A DNA stretch of 11,247 bases from Desulfurobacterium sp. GTDB taxonomy: Bacteria > Aquificota > Aquificia > Desulfurobacteriales > Desulfurobacteriaceae. Numbering within the stretch: position 1 is the first letter of the stretch; the number at the start of each line of letters is the position of its first letter. The stretch spans positions 1 through 11,247 of the forward strand of contig JALSLT010000073.1 in NCBI GenBank assembly GCA_026988135.1. The letters run 5' to 3'. The position numbers and the translations under genes are program-made. This document shows positions 1 through 6,228 of the stretch, in pieces. The notes beneath the pieces are model-generated. The model saw only the letters and a program-made list of their open reading frames with translations. It made no database searches and was not told the DNA's origin.

Positions 1-1218
1 ATTGATAGGGTAAAACGTTCGGAAAGCGGAATGATAGTTAAACCTGTTACCGTTTCTCCACAGCAAACAATTGCGGATGCCGAAGCTTTAATGAGAAAGT
101 ACAAGATTTCCGGTTTACCTGTAACTGATGATAATGGAAGACTTTTAGGAATTATTACAAATAGGGACATAAGATTTGTAAAAGATTTTTCAATAAAGAT
201 AGCTGATGTTATGACCAAGGAAAATCTTAAAATTGTGCCTGTCGGGACAACCCTTGAACAGGCAAAAGAGATACTTCATAAATATAAAATAGAAAAATTG
301 CCCGTCGTTGATGAAAAAGGTTATCTGAAAGGTCTTATAACAATAAAAGATATAGAAAAGAAAGAGAAGTATCCGTTGGCGAGTAAAGATAGCCTTGGAA
401 GACTTATGGTGGGAGCAGCCGTAGGTGTCGGTTCCGATAGTATCGATAGAGTGAGAGCCCTTGTTGAAGCTAGTGCTGATCTTATTGTTGTTGATACTGC
501 TCACGGTCATTCCAGGAAAGTATTGGAGACCGTAGAAAAGATAAAGAATGAATTTCCGGAACTTGATGTTATAGCGGGAAATGTTGCAACTGCGGAAGCT
601 ACGGAAGCCTTGATAAAAGCAGGAGTTGATGCCGTGAAAGTTGGGATAGGTCCTGGTTCTATCTGTACGACAAGAATTGTTGCTGGTGTTGGTGTTCCTC
701 AACTTACGGCAGTTACCGAATGTGTTAGAGTTGCAGATAAGTATGATGTATCCGTAATAGCTGATGGCGGAATTAAATTTTCTGGAGATGTAGCTAAAGC
801 CGTAGGTGCAGGGGCAAGGGTTATTATGATAGGGAGTCTTTTTGCTGGAACAAAAGAGAGTCCCGGAGAACTGATTCTTTATCAAGGAAGGAGCTATAAA
901 GTCTATAGGGGTATGGGTTCCCTTGGTGCTATGAAAAAAGGAAGTAAAGACAGATATTTCCAATCGGAAGTGGAGGAGAAAAAACTTGTTCCCGAAGGTA
1001 TAGAGGGGATGGTTCCTTACAGAGGACCCCTTGCGGATACAATTCATCAGCTGATTGGTGGTTTGAAGGCCGGAATGGGATATTGTGGTGGAGCTAACAT
1101 TGAAGAGATGAGAGAGAAAGCAAGATTTGTGAAAATAACTGCTGCCGGTCTTAAAGAATCCCATGTTCACGATGTAATTATTACGAAAGAAGCACCAAAC
1201 TATTGGGTGGAAAGATAA
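1..1218 (+). CDS. guaB: IMP dehydrogenase, 5'-truncated by window edge
   Basis: Inosine-5'-monophosphate dehydrogenase oxidises IMP to XMP with NAD+, the committed step of guanine nucleotide synthesis in the cytosol. The reading frame is open from base 1 (IDRVKRSESGM...), so the ATG at 31 is internal and roughly 80-90 N-terminal residues lie upstream. Two CBS domains come first (about window codons 11-120, with GIITNRDIRF and GLITIKDIEK), followed by the rest of the TIM barrel. The catalytic loop GIGPGSICTTR has its Cys at bases 664-666. The phosphate-binding ADGGIKFSGD, the GRSYKVYRGMGS stretch and the mobile-flap Arg-Tyr (bases 952-957, RYFQ) are all present. The C-terminus ESHVHDVIITKEAPNY is typical of bacterial GuaB. 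The gene appears monocistronic at its 3' end, with a strong terminator six bases past the stop. Identification is firm. Confidence 0.97.
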   Translation: MDRVKRSESGMIVKPVTVSPQQTIADAEALMRKYKISGLPVTDDNGRLLGIITNRDIRFVKDFSIKIADVMTKENLKIVPVGTTLEQAKEILHKYKIEKLPVVDEKGYLKGLITIKDIEKKEKYPLASKDSLGRLMVGAAVGVGSDSIDRVRALVEASADLIVVDTAHGHSRKVLETVEKIKNEFPELDVIAGNVATAEATEALIKAGVDAVKVGIGPGSICTTRIVAGVGVPQLTAVTECVRVADKYDVSVIADGGIKFSGDVAKAVGAGARVIMIGSLFAGTKESPGELILYQGRSYKVYRGMGSLGAMKKGSKDRYFQSEVEEKKLVPEGIEGMVPYRGPLADTIHQLIGGLKAGMGYCGGANIEEMREKARFVKITAAGLKESHVHDVIITKEAPNYWVER

Positions 1219-1223
1219 TTTCC

Positions 1224-1250
1224 GGGGGATAAATTCCCCCTTATTTTTCT
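1224..1250 (+). terminator. Rho-independent terminator of guaB
   Basis: A GGGGGA / TCCCCC stem of 6 bp (1224-1229 with 1235-1240) and a TAAAT loop is followed by TTATTTTTCTTGC and another T-run. It begins six bases after the guaB stop. No T-run follows on the opposite strand, so it probably acts only on rightward transcription. Confidence 0.82.
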
Positions 1251-1283
1251 TGCTTTTTTGGCTTCAGTTTTCAAGTTTCCGCT

Positions 1284-1574
1284 TTACATGTTGTAAGAGG
1301 ATAAAGGTTTTTTACATGCCAATTTCATTTCCTTCTTTTCAAGTTTAACAAGACCGGATTTTTCAAGAACCTTTATATCATTATAGGTGTTTTTGTAATC
1401 TTTGTTGGCACCTTTTGCAAGTTCAGTAATACTTATTCCTTCTTTGTTGCGTAGAAAAAATGCAGTGGAATTTACGGTAATCCTCAAAAGTGAAGTAGTG
1501 GCTTTCTTTTGAAGAATCTCGGCTTTTCTAAGTGTGGAAAAAAAGAAAAACTTGAAATGTTTGAGTTTTCTCAT
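1284..1574 (-). CDS. Small orphan winged-helix DNA-binding protein (COG4190-like)
   Basis: This is a 96-residue basic protein. Residues about 45-80 (GISITELAKGANKDYKNTY, then NDIKVLEKSGLVKLEKK) read as a helix-turn-helix plus wing. The pattern ELA...DYKN..NDIK.LE..GLV is typical of COG4190/MarR-like predicted transcriptional regulators, in which the YKN..rDvk segment is the recognition helix. The N-terminal part (FFFFSTLRKAEIL...) is less typical and the C-terminus after the wing is short, so the gene may be degenerate or truncated. An in-frame stop (TAG, at 1602-1604 read on the - strand) limits the start to the ATG at 1574 or an internal codon. That ATG has only a weak ribosome-binding site (AAGCAG), with AAGGAAAAAG too far upstream. 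It is divergent from ppa with 88 bases between the starts, so it could regulate ppa or itself, but that is inference only. No partner toxin or target gene is visible. Confidence 0.6.
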   Translation of the reverse strand: MRKLKHFKFFFFSTLRKAEILQKKATTSLLRITVNSTAFFLRNKEGISITELAKGANKDYKNTYNDIKVLEKSGLVKLEKKEMKLACKKPLSSYNM

Positions 1575-1662
1575 CTGCTTCTTATTGTATCTTTTTCCTT
1601 TCTATTCCATTGCCGCATTCAAATAGTGTAAAATTCCTTAAAAACTTTCAGGAGGAGCTGTT
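1575..1662. promoter_or_regulatory. Divergent intergenic region with candidate ppa promoter
   Basis: These 88 bases separate the starts of the winged-helix gene and ppa. A TAAAAT box at 1629-1634 is a fair -10 for ppa. The best -35 at usual spacing is TTCCAT (1605-1610, 18-base spacer), a weak match; TTGCCG at 1610-1615 matches better but is too close (13 bases). The ppa Shine-Dalgarno AGGAGG is at 1650-1655, seven bases before the ATG at 1663. I see no clear inverted repeat that could serve as an operator. Confidence 0.35.
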
Positions 1663-2184
1663 ATGGATATTAAAAAAATTTCGGCAGGAAAAAATGTTCC
1701 AGAAGATGTTTATGCGGTTATAGAAATTCCACAGGGGTCAAACATTAAATATGAGGTTGATAAAGAGAGCGGTGCTGTTTTTGTTGACAGATTCCTTTTC
1801 ACTCCGATGTTCTATCCTGCAAATTATGGATTTATTCCGAATACGCTTGCCGATGACGGAGATCCAATCGATATTCTTGTTGTTTCAAGAACATCAGTTG
1901 CTCCTGGTTCCGTGATAAGATGCAGGCCTATCGGAGTTTTAATAATGGAAGATGAAAGCGGACAGGATGAGAAAATTTTGGCTGTTCCTGTTGATAAGCT
2001 TGATCTTAAATACAAAAATGTTAAGGAGATAACAGATATTCCCGAAGCTTTTTTAAATGAAATTAAACATTTTTTTGAACACTACAAAGATCTTGAACCT
2101 GGCAAATGGGTTAAATTAAAGGAATATAAAGGTTCTGAAGAAGCTAAGTCTCTTATTATAAAAGCTGTTGAAAACTGTAAGTAA
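1663..2184 (+). CDS. ppa: Inorganic pyrophosphatase (family I)
   Basis: Soluble family I pyrophosphatase hydrolyses pyrophosphate to two phosphates, pulling nucleic acid, tRNA-charging and other biosynthetic reactions forward in the cytosol. The 173-residue length is normal for the bacterial hexameric enzyme. The signature DGDPIDILV is at residues 65-73. Metal- and substrate-binding residues fall at the same numbers as in the E. coli enzyme: E21, K29, E31, R43, Y55, D65, D67, D70, D102, K104, Y141 and K142. The segments FVDRF, FYPANYGFIP, PGSVIRCRPIGVL and HFFEHYKDLEPGKWVK are characteristic. The start is supported by a strong AGGAGG seven bases upstream. It has its own terminator, so it is probably a single-gene unit. 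The next gene is phoU, giving a loose phosphate theme. Confidence 0.98.
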   Translation: MDIKKISAGKNVPEDVYAVIEIPQGSNIKYEVDKESGAVFVDRFLFTPMFYPANYGFIPNTLADDGDPIDILVVSRTSVAPGSVIRCRPIGVLIMEDESGQDEKILAVPVDKLDLKYKNVKEITDIPEAFLNEIKHFFEHYKDLEPGKWVKLKEYKGSEEAKSLIIKAVENCK

Positions 2185-2187
2185 TTT

Positions 2188-2220
2188 ATCCCGCCGTTAG
2201 GCGGGATTTCCAATTTCTTC
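2188..2220 (+). terminator. Rho-independent terminator of ppa
   Basis: A perfect 8-bp stem ATCCCGCC / GGCGGGAT (2188-2195 with 2200-2207) and a GTTA tetraloop is followed by TTTCCAATTTCTTCTTT. It starts three bases after the ppa stop codon. Confidence 0.85.
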
Positions 2221-2231
2221 TTTACAAATCG

Positions 2232-2270
2232 ATGAATTTTAAAAATTTCCAAAATTAAGGAAAAATTCAT
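2232..2270. repeat. Imperfect AT-rich inverted repeat upstream of phoU
   Basis: ATGAATTTT at 2232-2240 is mirrored by AAAAATTCAT at 2261-2270, and TTTCC (2246-2250) by GGAAA (2259-2263). It lies about 65 bases upstream of the phoU start, after the ppa terminator. It could be an operator or part of an extended promoter region, or only a product of AT-richness. No convincing Pho-box-like direct repeats are seen here. Confidence 0.3.
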
Positions 2271-2336
2271 AATTTATAGGTTATAGTTATTTTTAAACTG
2301 TTTCAAAATCTTAGAATAACAGGAGGGATCGTTGAT

Positions 2337-3038
2337 ATGGTGAATAAGTATGTTGAAGAGCTTGATGAATTGAAAAGGGATTTTATTGAAATTTCCGATA
2401 TGGCTAGGAGAATTATATCGGAAGCTATGGAGGCTCTTATAGACAGAGATCCAGATAAAGCACGGGCAACTTATGAATATGACAAATTGATAGATCTGAA
2501 AGAGCTTGAAATTGAGGAGAAGTGTGTTAGGATTTTCGCTCTTTATCAGCCTGAAGCCTCTGATTTAAGATTTGTTGTATCAATTCTTAAAAGTATTGCC
2601 GACTTGGAGAGAGTAGGGGATCTCGCAAGGGATATCTGTGAAATAGCGATATATCTTTCGGAATATCCTCCGATAAAGCCTTATGTTGACCTTCCGAGGA
2701 TGGCAATTATCGTTAAAGAGATGCTAAAAGATGCGATTTTGTCCATACTTAAATGTGATATAGAGATGGCAAAAGAGGTTATAGAGAAAGATGATATCGT
2801 GGATTCTTTCTATGATAGAATTACGGATGAGCTTATTGAGGTTGTGGAGAATGATCCGAAGACGGCTCATATAGCCGTAAGGCTGATACTTGTTACTCGC
2901 TCTCTCGAGAGAGTTGGAGATCATGCTACAAACATAGCCGAATTTGCTGTTTATATGAAAACCGGAGAGATAATAAAACACCAAAAGGCCCTTAAATGGT
3001 TAAGGGAACAGGAGGAAAAAAAGAATGAGCGAGAGTAA
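2337..3038 (+). CDS. phoU: PhoU-family phosphate signalling protein
   Basis: PhoU proteins are cytosolic, all-helical regulators that couple phosphate transport to the PhoR/PhoB response and limit phosphate uptake. The 233 residues form two three-helix repeats, each carrying the conserved metal-binding motif: DLERVGDLARDICEIA (about 89-104) and SLERVGDHATNIAEFA (about 189-204). Length and motifs are standard. AGGAGGGA begins at 2321, which fits the ATG at 2337 with ten bases between the AGGAGG core and the start; the GTG immediately after it is a possible alternative start. No pst transporter or phoR/phoB gene is nearby, which is less usual. The 3' end overlaps the next gene by 14 bases, so the two are probably translationally coupled. 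A TAGAAT at 2312-2317 could be its -10, but no good -35 is visible. Confidence 0.95.
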   Translation: MVNKYVEELDELKRDFIEISDMARRIISEAMEALIDRDPDKARATYEYDKLIDLKELEIEEKCVRIFALYQPEASDLRFVVSILKSIADLERVGDLARDICEIAIYLSEYPPIKPYVDLPRMAIIVKEMLKDAILSILKCDIEMAKEVIEKDDIVDSFYDRITDELIEVVENDPKTAHIAVRLILVTRSLERVGDHATNIAEFAVYMKTGEIIKHQKALKWLREQEEKKNERE

Positions 3039-3864
3039 TCGCTCGGCGGTTATAAAAGTTTTCCCGATTATGATAGCTTTTTTTCTTTTCTTGATTTTAA
3101 TGATTAACTCTTTTGTTACCATAGATGCTGGAGAAGTTGGAATAAGGTTACGCCTTGGTAAGATAGACAAAGAGGAGCTTTATCCTGGCTTTCATTTTGT
3201 AATTCCGGCGATTGAAAAAGTTATTGTTTTCTCAACTCGAGTTGAGAAAATCGATATGACGCAGGTACATAGGAATCCTATATCTGCTCTCAGTATGGAG
3301 GGCTTGCCTGCCGTTCTTGATGTTACGATTCTTTATAGGATAGTTCCTTCGGAAACGGATGAGATATATAAAAATTTTGGTACAGATTATGCTCAAAAGC
3401 TTATAGTGCCTATTGCGAGGGAGTCGGTTAGGAATATTGTAGCTCAATATAAAATAGAGGACCTTTACTCTTCAAAAAGGGCAGAGTTACAGAAAAGAAT
3501 TTCTCAAGAGATAAAAAATAGGTTGGAAGGAGATAATATTACCGTTATAGACCTTCTTTTGAGAAATGTAAAATTGCCGGCGAAAGTTGTTGAAAAAATT
3601 GAAGAGAAATTGAGAGCAAAAGAGGAAGCTGAAAAGATGAAGTTTGTTATACAGAGAGAGAAACTTGAAGCGGAGAGGAAAATAACGGAAGCCAAAGGTA
3701 TAGCGGAATCAAATAAAATAATATCTCACTCTCTATCGAATTCCTATCTTCAGTGGTATTATCTTCAGTCTATTAAATCTCTTGCTAATGGTCCTAACAA
3801 TACTTTTATAATAACTCCTTTTGATAAAAATTTGGTTCCTCTGCTTAATTTAAACAAGAAATGA
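3025..3864 (+). CDS. SPFH/prohibitin-family membrane protein (HflC/prohibitin-like)
   Basis: This 279-residue protein has one N-terminal hydrophobic anchor (about 10-32), then an SPFH/band-7 domain (about 32-180, with AGEVGIRLRLGKID, LYPGFHFVIPAIEKV, DVTILYRI and NRLEGDNITVIDLLLRNVKLP). A charged coiled coil follows (about 185-230, EKIEEKLRAKEEAEKMK and EAERKITEAKGIAES). It ends in a short tail with YLQWYYLQSIKSLA and NNTFIITP, the usual end of prohibitin-like proteins. Such proteins form membrane-associated ring assemblies that organise lipid domains or hold proteases such as FtsH. The order matches eukaryotic-type prohibitins and HflC more than flotillins. A strong AGGAGG (3010-3015) inside the phoU end sets the ATG at 3025. 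It is coupled downstream to a metal-type ABC permease by ATGA. I infer it may scaffold that permease, but nothing in the sequence proves this. Confidence 0.9.
   Translation: MSESNRSAVIKVFPIMIAFFLFLILMINSFVTIDAGEVGIRLRLGKIDKEELYPGFHFVIPAIEKVIVFSTRVEKIDMTQVHRNPISALSMEGLPAVLDVTILYRIVPSETDEIYKNFGTDYAQKLIVPIARESVRNIVAQYKIEDLYSSKRAELQKRISQEIKNRLEGDNITVIDLLLRNVKLPAKVVEKIEEKLRAKEEAEKMKFVIQREKLEAERKITEAKGIAESNKIISHSLSNSYLQWYYLQSIKSLANGPNNTFIITPFDKNLVPLLNLNKK
3027..3044 (+). promoter_or_regulatory. Hairpin across the phoU stop / SPFH start junction
   Basis: A 6-bp perfect stem GAGCGA / TCGCTC (3027-3032 with 3039-3044) has the loop GAGTAA, which contains the phoU stop codon (3036-3038). The first stem base is the G of the SPFH gene's ATG. 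Ribosomes finishing phoU would open this structure, as expected for translational coupling. Function is inferred from position only. Confidence 0.4.
3227..3250. repeat. Perfect 24-bp palindrome inside the SPFH gene
   Basis: The 12-base arm TTTTCTCAACTC (3227-3238) is followed at once by its exact reverse complement (3239-3250). The dyad is centred on CTCGAG and has no spacer. It lies in codons 68-75 (VFSTRVEK) of the SPFH gene. The RNA could fold into a stem of about ten base pairs with a four-base loop. Its function is unknown. Confidence 0.6.
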
Positions 3865-4682
3865 TAGTGCGATTTGAAAATCCTTTTCTGTTTTTTGAAT
3901 ACAGCATTTTTCTTAAAGCTCTAATCGGTTCCCTCTTAGTGGGGGTTATCTGTTCTATCATAGGAGTTTATGTTTATCTGAAGAAGATTTCTTTTATAGG
4001 AGCTGGTCTTGCTCATATTGCTTTTGCTGGTATCTCTTTCGGATTGATGATTGGTTTTTCTCCGATGTTCTGCGGATTTGTTTTTGCATTTTTTTCTGCT
4101 GTTTTACTATGGTCTTTAAGCCGTAAAGATAGATTAACTTCTGATTCCACTATAGGAATTCTTTTTGCCACAAGTATGGGCCTTGCCGTTTTTTTTCTTG
4201 GACTTTCTGGAAAATATCGTTCCCAGGCACTTTCCTATCTTTTTGGTAGTCCTTTAACTATTGAAACTGTGGATGTTATATTTTTGATGATAACCGCGCT
4301 TCTGCTTATCTTTTTTGTTATCTATTTTTATAGGGATATATATCTTACTATTTTTAGTGAGGAAATTGCAAAGGCTTCCGGTATTCCTACCGAGATTATA
4401 ACTTTTTTCGTTACATTTTTTATCTCTGTAGCCGTTGTGAGTGCGATGAAAGCCGTTGGTGCTCTTTTAGTTTTCTCTCTTCTTGTTATTCCTCCAGCAG
4501 CGGCTTACGAAAATTCTAATGGATTATTAAAAATGCTTCTTCTTTCAGTTTTATTTGCGGTTCTTTCCGTTTTTATAGGAGTTTTACTCTCTTTCTCTCT
4601 TGATGTTCCTTCCGGAGCTATGATAACAATTGTTTCATTTCTATTATTTTTGTTATCATATATAAAAACTTTGGAGAATTAG
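3861..4682 (+). CDS. ABC-3 family metal-type ABC transporter permease (ZnuB/MntB-like)
   Basis: This 273-residue, very hydrophobic protein has about seven to nine membrane segments. Family landmarks are GVYVYLKKISFIGAGLAHIAF (about 35-55, matching the usual mode-of-entry loop GxxLSHxxxxG), DSTIGILFATSMGLAV (about 95-110), EEIAKASGIP (about 167-176, coupling-helix region), AVGALLVFSLLVIPPAAA (about 198-215) and the C-terminal LDVPSGAMI (about 247-255). ABC-3 permeases import zinc or manganese, or sometimes iron, together with an ATPase and a periplasmic binding protein. Neither partner is encoded in this window. The start overlaps the SPFH stop (ATGA), and the stop TAG directly abuts the next ATG, so this gene is tied to both neighbours. 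The substrate cannot be told from sequence. It could use a remote ATPase, or serve a role unlike classical uptake. Confidence 0.9.
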   Translation: MIVRFENPFLFFEYSIFLKALIGSLLVGVICSIIGVYVYLKKISFIGAGLAHIAFAGISFGLMIGFSPMFCGFVFAFFSAVLLWSLSRKDRLTSDSTIGILFATSMGLAVFFLGLSGKYRSQALSYLFGSPLTIETVDVIFLMITALLLIFFVIYFYRDIYLTIFSEEIAKASGIPTEIITFFVTFFISVAVVSAMKAVGALLVFSLLVIPPAAAYENSNGLLKMLLLSVLFAVLSVFIGVLLSFSLDVPSGAMITIVSFLLFLLSYIKTLEN

Positions 4683-5198
4683 ATGGGAGCTAAAAAGAAG
4701 TTGAAAGTTTTGCTGGCAGGTGCTTTCAATTCAGGGAAAACTACATTTGTTAAAACTGTGAATAGTGAATGTTTTGATGGGGTGGAAGTTCCGAATTTTA
4801 ATTCCGATACTCTTGAAGAAGTTGGCGGAACAACCACGGTCGGTCTCGATATTTCCCATATTAAGGTTGAAGATGCTGAATTTATTTTTATTGGCCTTCC
4901 CGGTCAAAAAAGGTTCTCTTTTTTATGGGATACTTTTGGAAATGATTTTGATATTATTATATTTGTTCATTCAGCGGAGCTTCCAACCGAAGATGTTCGT
5001 TTTTTTATAGATTATTTTTCAAAAACAGAAGTATGGGAAAAGGCAAAAAAGTTAATAGTTCTAACGAAAACGGATATATATCCCGATTTTGATAAAAGTA
5101 AATTGTTATCTTTTGGAATTCCAGTAATTACCTGCGATCCGAGAAAAAAAAGTGAAGTTAGCAGTGTTTTAAAGTTTATTTATAATGTTTCGATTTAG
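4683..5198 (+). CDS. Small Ras-like GTPase (COG2229/MglA-like)
   Basis: This 171-residue protein has an intact P-loop GAFNSGKT (13-20) and a switch I GGTTTVGLD (49-56) of the kind seen in MglA/COG2229 bacterial small GTPases. The G3 motif is IGLPGQKRF (70-78), where the usual DxxG Asp is replaced (GLPG); COG2229 proteins often carry GTPGQ at this place. G4 is LTKTD (127-131) in place of NKxD, and G5-like TCDPRKK is at 150-156, again as in COG2229. Such proteins often act with roadblock/LC7 proteins in polarity or signalling, but no roadblock gene is present here. The ATG follows the permease stop TAG with no gap, and an upstream GGAGAATTAG provides a fair Shine-Dalgarno. It is the last gene of the phoU unit, and its role there is unknown. 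Confidence 0.87.
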   Translation: MGAKKKLKVLLAGAFNSGKTTFVKTVNSECFDGVEVPNFNSDTLEEVGGTTTVGLDISHIKVEDAEFIFIGLPGQKRFSFLWDTFGNDFDIIIFVHSAELPTEDVRFFIDYFSKTEVWEKAKKLIVLTKTDIYPDFDKSKLLSFGIPVITCDPRKKSEVSSVLKFIYNVSI

Positions 5199-5207
5199 AT
5201 AGAGCGA

Positions 5208-5237
5208 GGGAAGGAGAAGGAAGCTCCTTCCCCTTTT
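5208..5237 (+). terminator. Terminator between convergent GTPase and hemB genes
   Basis: A perfect 9-bp stem GGGAAGGAG / CTCCTTCCC (5208-5216 with 5224-5232) and a seven-base loop is followed by CTTTT on the + strand. The T-run overlaps the hemB stop codon. On the - strand the same hairpin follows the hemB stop at once but has no T-run after it. It therefore suits the rightward operon best and may only weakly stop the haem operon. Confidence 0.7.
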
Positions 5238-6228
5238 ATCCTATCCATTTTGCAACATCTTTGGCAAAGTAAGTCAGGATTATATCGGCTCCGGCTCTTT
5301 TCATAGAAAGGAGTGTCTCTATTACTACTCGTTTTTCATCTATCCAATCATTCATAGCAGCTGCTTTTATCATTGAATATTCTCCACTAACGTTGTATGC
5401 GGCTGTCGGATATTTAAATGTTTCTTTAACAGCTTTTATAACATCCATATAAGAAAGTGCCGGTTTAACCATTACAATATCAGCACCTTCTTCTATATCA
5501 AGAGCTACTTCTCTTAACGCTTCATTTACGTTGGCGGGATCCATCTGGTAGCTTCTCCTGTCTCCAAAACTTGGAGTTGATTCGGCGGCATCTCTAAAAG
5601 GTCCGTAGTAGGCGGATGTATATTTTGCAGCATAAGACATTATCGGAATTTCTGTAAAATCGGCTTTATCAAGTCCTTTTCTTATCGCTTTTATCATTCC
5701 GTCCATCATTCCGGATGGAGCAACCATATCCGCCCCTGCTTTCGCATGAGAAACAACCTGTTTTTTAAGAAGTTCTAATGTTCTATCGTTGTCAACGTCA
5801 CAGCTTTTTTCCGAACATTTCAAATATCCGCAGTGGCCGTGTGAGGTGTACTCGCAGAAACACACATCTGTAATAACATACATTTCCGGAACAGATTCCT
5901 TTATAGCTTTTATACTTCTTTGAATTATTCCGTCGTCTGAAAAGCTATCACTTCCAATATCGTCTTTTTTTTCAGGAATACCGAAAAGGATTATTGCTGG
6001 TATTCCAAGCTCTTTAACCTCTTTAACTTCTTCAATAACTTTATCTATCGAGTATCTGTATTGTCCTGGCATTGACTTTATCTCTTCTTTTACGTTTTCT
6101 CCTTCAACAATAAAAAGAGGATATATAAGGTCATTAACGGATAGATGGTTTTCTCTTACCATTTTTCTTATGTTTTCGTCCTTTCTTAATCTTCTTAGTC
6201 TTAGTTTTGGAAATTTTCCTGTTATCAT
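5236..6228 (-). CDS. hemB: Porphobilinogen synthase (delta-aminolevulinic acid dehydratase)
   Basis: HemB condenses two 5-aminolevulinate molecules to porphobilinogen in the cytosol. The length is typical at 330 residues. The two Schiff-base lysines are in SYAAKYTSAYYGPFRDA (K202) and MVKPALSYMD (K255). The metal-binding cluster DVCFCEYTSHGHCG (121-134) has C123, C125 and C133, which points to a zinc-type enzyme. Two more cysteines follow (C138 and C143 in LKCSEKSCDVDND), where relatives usually have a short non-Cys loop. PSGMMDGMI (171-179) and QMDPANVNEA (228-237) are also conserved. The ATG at 6228 overlaps the hemD stop as ATGA and has GGAGG upstream. It is the last gene of the haem unit, and its product ALA is made from HemA's product by HemL, which is not seen here. 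Confidence 0.98.
   Translation of the reverse strand: MITGKFPKLRLRRLRKDENIRKMVRENHLSVNDLIYPLFIVEGENVKEEIKSMPGQYRYSIDKVIEEVKEVKELGIPAIILFGIPEKKDDIGSDSFSDDGIIQRSIKAIKESVPEMYVITDVCFCEYTSHGHCGYLKCSEKSCDVDNDRTLELLKKQVVSHAKAGADMVAPSGMMDGMIKAIRKGLDKADFTEIPIMSYAAKYTSAYYGPFRDAAESTPSFGDRRSYQMDPANVNEALREVALDIEEGADIVMVKPALSYMDVIKAVKETFKYPTAAYNVSGEYSMIKAAAMNDWIDEKRVVIETLLSMKRAGADIILTYFAKDVAKWIG

Noticed and set aside
190..1170. Long open frame of 326 codons on the - strand opposite guaB
   Set aside because: Its translation is low-complexity (rich in Ser, Asn, Phe, Tyr and Ile), has no recognisable motif, and lies wholly antisense to the highly conserved guaB frame.
1610..1634. TTGCCG ... TAAAAT as a standard promoter for ppa
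   Set aside because: The spacer is only 13 bases, too short for a normal sigma-70 promoter; only the -10-like box is kept as weak evidence.
4765..5010. Overlapping + strand frame of 81 codons inside the GTPase gene
   Set aside because: It is out of frame within a gene whose motifs are continuous from P-loop to G5, and shows no domain or ribosome-binding site. I saw no sign of a frameshift.
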